Below are positions 1-7,378 of a stretch of 64,000 nt of DNA, one piece after another. The stretch's first letter is position 1. The number at the start of each line of letters is the position of its first letter. The notes beneath the pieces were generated by a model. It ran no database searches, had not been told where the DNA came from, and was given only the letters and a program-made list of their open reading frames with translations. Origin of the DNA: Streptomyces sp. HUAS YS2 (GTDB lineage Bacteria; Actinomycetota; Actinomycetes; Streptomycetales; Streptomycetaceae); NCBI RefSeq assembly GCF_033343995.1, contig NZ_CP137573.1, forward strand, positions 3,195,001 through 3,259,000. Direction: 5' to 3'. The position numbers and the translations under genes are program-made.

Positions 1-599
1 TCGGCCAGTCGTTTGAGTCCCCGGTGGGCCGCGGTGCGGACCGCTCCGGGTCGTTTGCCCAGCGTGTCGGCGGCGCTCTTCGCGTCCAGGCCGACGACCA
101 CGCGCAGCACCACGGCCTCGGCCTGGTCCTGCGGGAGCCGGGCGATCAGGTCCATCGTGCGGCTGGTGGAGAGGGCTTCCATCGCCTCGACCGCGGTGTC
201 GGACTCGGCGGGCTTGTCGGTCAGCTCGGTCTCGTCGCCGCCCACGGCGGGCCGTCTGCCGCGCATCCGTATGTGGTCGAGCGAGCGGTTGCGGGCGATG
301 CGGGCCGCCCAGCCCCGGAAACGGTCGGCGTCACCGCTGAATCGGTCGAGGTCACGGGCTATCTGGAGCCAGGACTCGGAGGCTACGTCCTCGGCGTCGG
401 TCTCACCGACGAGGGAGCGTATGTAGCCGAGCAGCCGGGGATGCACGGTGCGGTACACAGCGCGGAAGGCATGCTCGTCCCCGCCCTGCGCGGCAAGCAC
501 CGCGGCAGTCAGCTCCGCGTCGTCCCCCAGCAATCCCCACACCTGTCCGTCATCGCGGCTGGTCATCGCCGCCGCGCCGCCCAGCGCACGCAGCAGCAC
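1..599 (-). CDS. ECF-type sigma-70 family RNA polymerase sigma factor (3' end cut by window)
   Basis: Partial; the C-terminus lies beyond base 1. About 199 residues are visible, with region 2 (AEDVASESWLQIARDL, then FRGWAARIARNRSLDHIR) and region 4 (LIARLPQDQAEAVVLRVV, then KRPGAVRTAAHRGLKRLA). This is the two-region layout of ECF sigma factors, which direct RNA polymerase to a small regulon. I prefer the GTG at 599 because a good ribosome binding site (AAGGA) lies 7 bases upstream; an in-frame ATG at 566 is the alternative. It is a clear paralogue of the sigma gene at 1618-2193, sharing most of regions 2 and 4. The cognate anti-sigma or target genes are not visible. Confidence 0.85.
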   Translation of the reverse strand, partial: MLLRALGGAAAMTSRDDGQVWGLLGDDAELTAAVLAAQGGDEHAFRAVYRTVHPRLLGYIRSLVGETDAEDVASESWLQIARDLDRFSGDADRFRGWAARIARNRSLDHIRMRGRRPAVGGDETELTDKPAESDTAVEAMEALSTSRTMDLIARLPQDQAEAVVLRVVVGLDAKSAADTLGKRPGAVRTAAHRGLKRLA

Positions 600-741
600 G
601 CTACGTCCTTACCGGGTGTCACGTCCACGTGCGTCGGCGTGTTTGTACAAGCTGCAACAGTCGGCGGACGCAGTGCGGTGTGACAGAAAACGCACGCCCG
701 GCGCTGAGTGGAGTACGGGGCCGTGCTGCGGCCCCGTCGAT

Positions 742-785
742 GACGACCGGGGCCTCTCCTGTGGGGGGTGGCGGCCCCGGTCGTC
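742..785 (-). terminator. Strong hairpin terminator downstream of the 812-1621 gene
   Basis: A perfect 13-bp inverted repeat (GACGACCGGGGCC at 742-754 and its complement at 773-785) encloses a G-rich loop. A second small hairpin (7-bp stem, 717-735) follows in the direction of transcription. The pair separates the sigma/membrane protein operon from the partial sigma gene. The rest of 600-811 contains no recognisable gene. Confidence 0.7.
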
Positions 786-811
786 CTCTACTTCCGGGCC
801 CGGCCGCCCGT

Positions 812-1621
812 TCAGGGCTTGCGGCTCCTCGGGTTCCCGCGGTCCTTCTCCGCCTCCGCGAGCAGCGGCGCGCAGTACGCCGCCACCCGGCGCGGGCCGC
901 CGGCCGCTTCCTCCAACCGTTCGTACGCCGTCCCGTCCGGGGCTTCGCCCTTGCGCCGCTGCGCCGCGAGGTAGCTCCGGCAGTGCCCCTCCTCGTCCCG
1001 GGCGGCGGACGGGCGGGGCGGCTTCGGCCGCCCGGCGGCCGGGGAGAGCTCGGGGTCGAGCCGCCCGGGCGGGGTCCCGTCGCGGCCCGGCCCGCCGTCC
1101 TCCGGCTGCCCGCCCGCGGAGCGGGACGGCACGGGCGAGGGCGAGGGCGTCTCGGGACGGGGGGCGAAGGGGGTCGGCAGCACGCCGGTCCCGGCGGCCA
1201 CCGCCACACCGCCGAGCAGCACGGTGACGGCGATGCCCAGGCCGGCGGCCCGTACGGGAAAGGCGCTGCGGCGCCGTACGGTCACGGGCCGCCAGTCGTC
1301 CCGCCGCCGGGTGCGCCGGGTCCGGTGCTCGCCGGCGTCCCGGGCCCGCCGGAACGCGTCGACGGCCGCGGCCTCGCGGGGGTCGGCGGGCTCGCCGGAC
1401 GGACGGGCGTCGGCCCGGGCGGCGTACGGCGCGCCCTTGGGCGGACGGGCGGAGGGGACGGCGAGCGCGTCGGCGATCCGGTCGGCGAAGGGCGTGCGGA
1501 AGGGGTCCTCGGACGGGTCGGACGACCTGTCCCGGGACGATACGGAATGCCCGGCCGCTGCGGACCGCCCGGTCGGTTCCGTTCCCGCCGGGGTCTCCCG
1601 CGGGTCCCGCTGGCGTCTCAT
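812..1621 (-). CDS. Single-pass membrane protein coupled to ECF sigma factor (putative anti-sigma-like)
   Basis: 269 residues. The N-terminal cytoplasmic half is hydrophilic and Arg/Pro-rich. One hydrophobic segment (GIAVTVLLGGVAVAA, roughly residues 125-147) follows a basic patch, and the C-terminal part is Pro/Ser-rich with a short charged tail. The ATG (1621-1619) overlaps the sigma factor stop in an ATGA arrangement, so the two are translationally coupled. That pairing and topology suggest a membrane partner that controls the sigma factor, but no zinc-binding anti-sigma motif (HxxxCxxC) is visible, so the role is inferred from context only. Confidence 0.75.
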   Translation of the reverse strand: MRRQRDPRETPAGTEPTGRSAAAGHSVSSRDRSSDPSEDPFRTPFADRIADALAVPSARPPKGAPYAARADARPSGEPADPREAAAVDAFRRARDAGEHRTRRTRRRDDWRPVTVRRRSAFPVRAAGLGIAVTVLLGGVAVAAGTGVLPTPFAPRPETPSPSPVPSRSAGGQPEDGGPGRDGTPPGRLDPELSPAAGRPKPPRPSAARDEEGHCRSYLAAQRRKGEAPDGTAYERLEEAAGGPRRVAAYCAPLLAEAEKDRGNPRSRKP

Positions 1622-2193
1622 GTTCCGTCCCTCTGTCCCTGCGGCGGCTCGGCGGCCAGCATTCCGGCCAGTTTCTTCAGTCCCCGGTGTCCCGCGGTGC
1701 GGACCGCGCCCGGGCGCTTGCCCAGGACGCGTGCCGCCGCCGGGCCGTCGAGACCGACGACCACGCGCAGCAGGACCGCCTCGGCCTGTTCCCTCGGCAG
1801 GGAACGGATCAGGTCGAGCGCCTGCCCGGTGGACAGGGTCTCCAGCGCCGCGGCGGCCGTGTCGTGGCCGCCCGGCAGTTCCAGCACGTCCTGCTCGAGT
1901 AAGGCCGTCAGGGGCCGCCGCCGCTGCTTGCGCAGATGGTCCAGCGCCCGGTGGCGGGCGATCGTCGCCGTCCACCCCCGGAACCCCGCGCCGTCGCCGC
2001 GGAACCGCCCCAGGTCCCGGGCGATCTCCAGCCAGGCGTCGGAGGCGACGTCCTCGGCGTCCTCCCCGACCAGACCTTTCACGTACCCCAGCAGTCCCGG
2101 ATGCACGATCCGGTACGCCCGGGCGAAGGCGTCCTCGTCCCCGCCCTGGGCCCGCTCCACGGCGATGCCCAGCTCCGCGTCGTACGCCCCCAC
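1618..2193 (-). CDS. ECF-type sigma-70 family RNA polymerase sigma factor
   Basis: 191 residues from the GTG at 2193, which has GAAGAGGGAAGC immediately upstream; a GTG at 2220 is in frame but has no comparable site. Region 2 (AEDVASDAWLEIARDL, FRGWTATIARHRALDHLR) and region 4 (LIRSLPREQAEAVLLRVVVG, KRPGAVRTAGHRGLKKLAG) are intact, so this should be an active sigma factor. It is paralogous to the partial gene at the left edge. It ends in ATGA with the membrane protein gene downstream, which is probably its regulator. The upstream region (2194-2313) contains CTGTGACGTTTCTGTG on the coding strand, faintly similar to CTGTCACAC upstream of the paralogue, so autoregulation is possible but unproven. 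Confidence 0.88.
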   Translation of the reverse strand: MGAYDAELGIAVERAQGGDEDAFARAYRIVHPGLLGYVKGLVGEDAEDVASDAWLEIARDLGRFRGDGAGFRGWTATIARHRALDHLRKQRRRPLTALLEQDVLELPGGHDTAAAALETLSTGQALDLIRSLPREQAEAVLLRVVVGLDGPAAARVLGKRPGAVRTAGHRGLKKLAGMLAAEPPQGQRDGT

Positions 2194-2313
2194 GCTTCCC
2201 TCTTCGTACCGACTCCGCACCGTTCACCGTGCCCATGCCCCCGTGGACGCCGCACGTGCGCCCCTGCTCTCTGCGCCCCGGCGCACAGAAACGTCACAGC
2301 TTCGGGGCGCCGG

Positions 2314-2748
2314 TCACAGACAGCGGACCGGGGTGCGCACGCGTCCGTGGAGCAGCAGGTAGAACCGCTCGACGGAGTCCTCCGGGCCGTTCTCGAACCG
2401 GTTGACCACCTTGCCGAGCGGGTTCCACGCGCGCCCGTCGGGCATCCGGACGCCGACCGGCTGCCCGAAGTACGCGCGCTGCGCCGCGTCGAAGTCCACC
2501 CAGCGCGCACCGGCCCGGCGCACGATCACCTCGCCGGTGTACGCGCCGAGGCCCTGCAGGATCGCGTCGACCCGCACCCGCTCCGGCCGGTCGCGCCGGA
2601 GCCCGTCCACGACCAGGTCCACGAGGCGCAGGCTGGCCGCGGAGTAGTCGAGCGGCAGGCGGTTGCGCCGGGTCAGTCCCGCGACGAAGCGCGTGACGTA
2701 GGGCCGCATCCCGTCCGCCGTCGGCAAGCTCAGAGAGTCTTCATCCAC
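2314..2748 (-). CDS. Uncharacterised 144-residue protein
   Basis: I do not recognise the family. The protein is soluble, with an Arg-rich helical N-terminal half and a C-terminal half holding ARWVDFDAAQRAYFGQP and a stretch ending ERFYLLLHGRV. Codon use matches its neighbours, and length and composition look like a genuine conserved actinobacterial gene. It is divergent from the Clp-N/HTH gene; the 115-base gap between them carries that gene's palindromic promoter, so this gene could be co-regulated from it. Confidence 0.7.
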   Translation of the reverse strand: MDEDSLSLPTADGMRPYVTRFVAGLTRRNRLPLDYSAASLRLVDLVVDGLRRDRPERVRVDAILQGLGAYTGEVIVRRAGARWVDFDAAQRAYFGQPVGVRMPDGRAWNPLGKVVNRFENGPEDSVERFYLLLHGRVRTPVRCL

Positions 2749-2814
2749 ACCGGATCAAGCGCCGTCCCTCACAAGATCGTCACGCGGTGCGGACGTGTTC
2801 GTCGTCACATCAGA

Positions 2815-2863
2815 TGTCAACTGCCGGTTGACACCTCTCTACTGTCAACCTAGGGTTGCCTCC
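2815..2863 (+). promoter_or_regulatory. Leaderless promoter with repeated TGTCAAC/GTTGACA operator
   Basis: TTGACA (2828-2833), a 17-base spacer and TAGGGT (2851-2856) form a near-ideal housekeeping promoter. The start point falls about 7 bases later, at the ATG at 2864, giving a leaderless mRNA. TGTCAAC at 2815-2821 pairs with GTTGACA at 2827-2833. TGTCAAC recurs at 2843-2849, forming TTGACA-N9-TGTCAA, and CAACC-TAG-GGTTG covers the -10. The palindromes occupy the polymerase site, as expected for repression or autoregulation. Confidence 0.75.
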
Positions 2864-3610
2864 ATGACGAATCCTGGCGGACCGAACATCCCCGTACGTC
2901 TCGACGACCTCATCGACGCGATCAAGAAGGTCCACCCCGACGCCCTCGACCAGCTCACCGACGCGGTCCTCGCGGCCGACCACCTCGGCGACCTCGCCGA
3001 CCACCTCATCGGCCACTTCGTCGACCAGGCCCGGCGCTCCGGCGCGTCCTGGACGGACATCGGCCGCAGCATGGGCGTGACCCGGCAGGCCGCCCAGAAG
3101 CGCTTCGTGCCGAAGGAGCCGGACACCGCGCAGATGGACGCGAGCGCCGGGTTCAGCCGGTTCACCGCGCGCGCCCGGAAGGCGGTCGTGACCGGCCAGG
3201 AGGAGGCGCGGGCGGCCGGGAACGACCAGCAGGTTCCCGGCCACCTGACCCTCGGCCTGCTCGCCGACACCGAGTCGCTCGCCATGACCTGGCTGAAGAC
3301 CCGGGGCGTGACCCCGCAGGCGGTACGGGACGCGGTGACGCCGACGCTGCCCGCGGCCGTCGCGGAGGTGCCTCCGCTGATCCCGTACGGCCCGGACGCC
3401 AAGAAGGTCCTGGAGCTGACCTTCCGCGAGGCGCTCCGGCTCGGGCACAACTACGTCGGCACCGAGCACATCCTGTTGGCGCTCCTGGAGCACGAGGACG
3501 GGCAGGGCCTGCTCTCCGGACTCGGCCTGGACAAGGCGACGGCGGAGACCGAGATCGCCGAGTTGGTGACCTCGGCGGCCGGCGCGGCCTCGGAGACCCC
3601 GCAGGACTGA
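2864..3610 (+). CDS. Clp N-terminal domain protein with HTH (probable autoregulator)
   Basis: 248 residues. The N-terminal 75 residues contain a helix-turn-helix-like segment (SWTDIGRSMGVTRQAAQKRF). The rest is a Clp-N repeat domain, with one motif in ARKAVVTGQEEARAAG and a second in LELTFREALRLGHNYVGTEH followed by ILLALLEHEDG, as at the N-terminus of ClpA/ClpC. There is no AAA module, so it cannot unfold proteins itself; the family is usually seen as DNA-binding proteins with a Clp-N sensor or adaptor half. I chose ATG 2864 because the promoter predicts transcription starting at that codon; an in-frame upstream start at 2795 would lie inside the promoter. The palindromes at the promoter make autoregulation likely. 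Confidence 0.85.
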   Translation: MTNPGGPNIPVRLDDLIDAIKKVHPDALDQLTDAVLAADHLGDLADHLIGHFVDQARRSGASWTDIGRSMGVTRQAAQKRFVPKEPDTAQMDASAGFSRFTARARKAVVTGQEEARAAGNDQQVPGHLTLGLLADTESLAMTWLKTRGVTPQAVRDAVTPTLPAAVAEVPPLIPYGPDAKKVLELTFREALRLGHNYVGTEHILLALLEHEDGQGLLSGLGLDKATAETEIAELVTSAAGAASETPQD

Positions 3611-3663
3611 CCCGACCGCGGCCGCCACGGCCGCCACAGCCGCCTTGCACGGACATATCCACC

Positions 3664-3697
3664 CACAGCCCCCGCCGCCCGCGCGGCGGGGGCTGTG
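3664..3697 (+). terminator. Rho-independent-type terminator after the Clp-N gene
   Basis: A perfect 15-bp GC-rich stem (CACAGCCCCCGCCGC and its complement) has a 4-base loop. It lies 53 bases after the stop codon. There is no long T tract, which is usual for Streptomyces terminators. Confidence 0.8.
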
Positions 3698-3829
3698 ATC
3701 CGTGCCACAGAACTCCTCTCCGGCGTGACGTTTGAACCCCGGCCCGCGCTGTGTGGGTGTGCCCGCTGCTGTGACGCGTGGGCCGGACGTGAACTTCTGA
3801 GCACGTAACTCACCCGAGGAGTGGGGCAC

Positions 3830-6580
3830 TTGAGCCCACGCAGATCGCATGCGTACCGACCTCTGAGCACCAAGCGCCGAGCCTGGCTGACCCTGGGGGC
3901 CGTCGTGCTCGGCGGGGCCGGGGTGGTCACCGTCGCGGTGGCCAACCCGTCGGACGAGCCGCCGAAGCCGCCGTCGGCGCGCAAGGGCGGCGTGTTCGAC
4001 TACGCCCTCGAGGCCACGGCCGTCGGCAAGCGCGAGCTGGCGAGCACCGACACGAAGACCTTCTCCATGGTCGGCGTCAGCTGGGACTCCGCCAAGGCGA
4101 AGTTCGACGGCGCCGTGGAGGTCCGCACCCGGTCCGTCGAGACCGGGAAGTGGTCCGGCTGGCAGCACCTGGAGCGGTCCGCCGACCAGCCCGAGGGCTC
4201 CGACCTCGCCGGTGTCCGCGGCTCGACCGAGCCGCTCTGGGTCGGCGCGTCCAACGGCGCCCAGGCCCGCGTGGTCGACCAGGACGGCAGCCGGATCCCG
4301 CTGCCCGGCGGCCTCGAACTGAACCTGATCGACCCGGGCGTGACCCCGCAGGAGGCCACCGCCCAGGGCCGCGCCCTGCAGGCCGGGCCGCAGGACCTGG
4401 CGTTCGCCGAGCCCGCCGCCTTCGTGGCCGAGGAGAGCGCGACGCCCGAGCCGCCCGCCCCCACCTCGCCGACCACGGAGCCGGGCACGGGCACGGACGC
4501 CGGCACCGGTGCGGAGCCGAGCACCGAGCCGACGCCCGCCACCTCGGCCCCGGAGTCTCCCGCCGCGTCCCCCTCCGGCACGCCGAGCACCGAGCCGACG
4601 CCGGAGCCGACCGCCACCGTGCCGGTGGCCCCGCCGTCGAACACCACCAAGCCGCCGATCATCTCCCGCGCCCAGTGGGGCGCCGACGAGACCAAGGTCG
4701 AGGACCCGCCGGAGTACATCGAGAAGATCCAGGCGGCGTACATCCACCACACGGTGGACAGCAACAACTACAGCTGCTCGGAGTCCGCCGCCCTGGTCCG
4801 CGGCATCTTCCTCTTCCACGTGCAGTCCAACGGCTGGAACGACCTCGGCTACAACTTCCTGGTCGACAAGTGCGGCCGGATCTTCGAGGGCCGCGGCGGC
4901 GGCACGGACCTGCCCGTCAAGGGCGCGCACACCTCCGGCTTCAACTCGTACTCCACCGGCATCGCACTGCTCGGGAACTTCGAGACCGGCAAGCCCACCC
5001 GGGCCGCGCTGGAGTCCGCCGCGCGCATCGCCGCGTACAAGCTCGGGCAGTACGGGGTCAGCCCCACCGGCAAGGTCACGCTGACCCGTCTCGTCAGCAA
5101 CCCGGACGGCAGCACCTCGCCCGCCGGCGACGTCACGTTCAACACCATCTCGGGCCACCGCGACGGCTTCGCCACCGAGTGCCCCGGCGCGAACCTCTAC
5201 TCCAAGCTCGGCGCGATCCGGGACTTCGCGGCCAAGCCCGGCCGCAACTCCGCGATCCCGACGTCCGACTTCAACCGGGACGGCATCACCGACCTGGTCG
5301 TCGGACTGCCGCGGGAGGCCGGCTTCGCCGGTCGCGTGAGCGTGCTGCCCGGCACCACCGCGGGCCCGAGCCACACCGCGAAGAAGAACCTGGACCAGAA
5401 CAGCGCGGGTGTGCCCGACGCCAACGAGGCCAGTGACCTCTTCGGCTACGCCAGCGCCTGGGGCGACGTCAACGGCGACGGCAACGCGGACCTGGTCGTC
5501 GGCGTGCCGGGCGAGGACGGCGTCACCGGCCAGACCGACACCGGCTCCGTCTCGGTCCTGTACGGCCCCGGCCTGAGCAGCGGCCAGAGCTACTGGACCG
5601 CGGCGCGCGCCGCGGGCGAGAAGGTCGGCACCGTCGTCACCTCCGGCGACTTCAACGCCGACGGCAAGGCCGACATCCTCTCCGTCGCGCCCGGCGCGCC
5701 CGGCCGCTGGTGGGCCTGGGACGGCGCGACCGGCACGGCGAAGTCCGGCTACCTGAACACGGCGGCGTACACCGCGGCCGTCGGCGCGGTGGCGGCCGCC
5801 ACGGGCGACTTCGACAAGGACGGCTACGCGGACGTCGCGATCAACTACCGCGACCCGTCCTCGGTCGGCCGGGTCCTCGTCCTGAAGGGCTCCTCGGCCG
5901 GCCTCACGCGCGGCGGACTGCTGAGCACCCGGGGCGGGCGTTCGCTCGCGGCGGGCGACCTCAACGGCGACGGCTACGACGACATCGTGGTCGGCCAGCC
6001 GGCCACCACGGAGTCCGGTCACGCGCTCAAGGGCGGCGCCGTCACCGCGGTGCTCGGCTCGTCGACCGGCCTGACCGCCACCGGCAGCCGGACCCTCGGC
6101 CAGGACTCGGCGAACGTGTACGGCACGGGCGAGGTCGGCGACGACTTCGGCGCGGCCGTCTCGATCGGCGACGTCAACCTCGACGGGTACGGCGACGTGC
6201 TGGTCGGCATGCCGGGCCAGGACATCTCCGCGAACGGCACCGTCCTGGCGAACGCCGGCATGGCGATCTACCTGCCCGGCACGTCCACCGGCCCGACCGG
6301 CACCGGCTCGACCGGGTACGCGCAGGGCTACAGCGGCCTGCCGGGCGCGGCCGAGGCCAACGACCGCTTCGGCTCGGCCGTCACGCTGAAGGACCTGTCC
6401 GGCTACGTGCGGGCGGACCTGGCGATCGGCGCGGACGGCGAGGACGCGAACAACGGCACGATCGTCCAGATCGACAACGGCAGCGCAGGTGTCGCGCGGG
6501 CGTCCGGTCTGTACTACGGCATGACGCAGCTGGGCACGGTGGCCGGCGCGCGCATCGGCATGATGCCGCTGGTCCCGTAA
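3830..6580 (+). CDS. Secreted peptidoglycan-recognition amidase with FG-GAP (integrin-like) repeats
   Basis: 916 residues. A twin-Arg-free signal/anchor (TLGAVVLGGAGVVTVAVA) leads into a beta-rich region, then a Pro/Thr/Glu-rich linker (about residues 205-285) with repeated STEPTPE units. A PGRP/amidase_2 domain follows (about 290-480), with zinc-ligand candidates in AAYIHHTVDSN and SGHRDGFATECPG. The C-terminal 430 residues are FG-GAP/VCBS blades with Ca-binding loops such as DFNRDGITDLVVG, DVNGDGNADLVVG and DLNGDGYDDIVVG. It probably cleaves or binds peptidoglycan outside the cell, the propeller giving adhesion or stability. TTG 3830 is chosen because GAGGAG sits 8 bases upstream; a GTG at 3821 lies too close to that site. 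No operon partner. Confidence 0.9.
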   Translation: MSPRRSHAYRPLSTKRRAWLTLGAVVLGGAGVVTVAVANPSDEPPKPPSARKGGVFDYALEATAVGKRELASTDTKTFSMVGVSWDSAKAKFDGAVEVRTRSVETGKWSGWQHLERSADQPEGSDLAGVRGSTEPLWVGASNGAQARVVDQDGSRIPLPGGLELNLIDPGVTPQEATAQGRALQAGPQDLAFAEPAAFVAEESATPEPPAPTSPTTEPGTGTDAGTGAEPSTEPTPATSAPESPAASPSGTPSTEPTPEPTATVPVAPPSNTTKPPIISRAQWGADETKVEDPPEYIEKIQAAYIHHTVDSNNYSCSESAALVRGIFLFHVQSNGWNDLGYNFLVDKCGRIFEGRGGGTDLPVKGAHTSGFNSYSTGIALLGNFETGKPTRAALESAARIAAYKLGQYGVSPTGKVTLTRLVSNPDGSTSPAGDVTFNTISGHRDGFATECPGANLYSKLGAIRDFAAKPGRNSAIPTSDFNRDGITDLVVGLPREAGFAGRVSVLPGTTAGPSHTAKKNLDQNSAGVPDANEASDLFGYASAWGDVNGDGNADLVVGVPGEDGVTGQTDTGSVSVLYGPGLSSGQSYWTAARAAGEKVGTVVTSGDFNADGKADILSVAPGAPGRWWAWDGATGTAKSGYLNTAAYTAAVGAVAAATGDFDKDGYADVAINYRDPSSVGRVLVLKGSSAGLTRGGLLSTRGGRSLAAGDLNGDGYDDIVVGQPATTESGHALKGGAVTAVLGSSTGLTATGSRTLGQDSANVYGTGEVGDDFGAAVSIGDVNLDGYGDVLVGMPGQDISANGTVLANAGMAIYLPGTSTGPTGTGSTGYAQGYSGLPGAAEANDRFGSAVTLKDLSGYVRADLAIGADGEDANNGTIVQIDNGSAGVARASGLYYGMTQLGTVAGARIGMMPLVP

Positions 6581-6597
6581 CGCGGCGAGGTGAACGA

Positions 6598-6640
6598 GGA
6601 GAGGCCCGCCGGACGATGTCCGGCGGGCCTCTCCCCTTTT
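6598..6640. terminator. Bidirectional terminator between convergent genes
   Basis: A perfect 16-bp stem (6598-6613 with 6619-6634) has a 5-base loop and is followed by CCTTTT, a real T tract for the plus strand. It serves the amidase gene and the convergent gene ending at 6655. Confidence 0.85.
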
Positions 6641-6654
6641 GCTCTTCCGCCGCG

Positions 6655-7230
6655 TCAGGCGGTGCGCGCACGGCGCGAGACGACGGCCTTCAGGACGCGG
6701 CGGCCCTCCGTCGACAGGTCCCGGGCGCGGCGCAGCCCGGTCGGCCCGTGCTCGGCGGACTCGAGGACGGCCTGCTGGCGGCGGAGTTCGCCGGCCAGCA
6801 GCGGCCCGGCGCCCTCGGTCTCGCCGGCCCGGCAGCGCTCCACCAGCGCGGCGCGCTCGCTCTCCGCGCCCGCGTCGTACCGCGCGTGCAGGGTGAGCGC
6901 GGCAGCCGAGCAGGCGTCGGCCCAGGCGCGCAGCGGCTCCTCGGCCCAGTCGGCGGGCGCGGCGCCGAGCATCGCGCGGACGTCCCCGGCGTGCGGGGCG
7001 GCGCCGCCCGCGCCGTCGAGTTCGGCCCCGGCCTTGCCGACCGCCTCGCCCCAGGCCGCGCCCCCGCCCCCACGGGCCACGGCGGCCCACGCGGGCCGCA
7101 GCACGTCCGCCGCGTCGGGGTCGAGCAGCGGCAGGCAGCGATCCAGGCACGCGAGCCCGGCGGCGGCCAGACCCCGCTCGTCGGCCAGGGCGATCATTTC
7201 CAGCAGGCTTCGGCTCGTTGCCGACGTCAT
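6655..7230 (-). CDS. Uncharacterised Ala-rich helical protein (191 residues)
   Basis: Not recognised as a named family. The translation is almost entirely predicted helix (LLEMIALADERGLAAAGLAC at the N-terminus), has no signal peptide or membrane segment, and ends in a basic tail (VVSRRARTA). Codon use is typical Streptomyces. It stands alone, converging on the amidase gene through the shared terminator, with 148 non-coding bases upstream. Confidence 0.65.
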   Translation of the reverse strand: MTSATSRSLLEMIALADERGLAAAGLACLDRCLPLLDPDAADVLRPAWAAVARGGGGAAWGEAVGKAGAELDGAGGAAPHAGDVRAMLGAAPADWAEEPLRAWADACSAAALTLHARYDAGAESERAALVERCRAGETEGAGPLLAGELRRQQAVLESAEHGPTGLRRARDLSTEGRRVLKAVVSRRARTA

Positions 7231-7378
7231 GAGACGCCTCCCGTCGCGGACGCAGTACTTCCTTCTACTGCGCCGACCGTGATGATTCCGTCACTGAGTG
7301 GCTGGAATCATGCCCGTGGCCCTGGTGTGCTGCATAGAGGTCAGCCGACGGATCACACCCCGAGCGACTTCTCGCGGC

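Noticed and set aside
2810..7150. 1446-codon minus-strand open frame
   Set aside because: Antisense to the Clp-N and amidase genes, Arg/Gly/Ala-rich, no domain, a GC-rich shadow frame.
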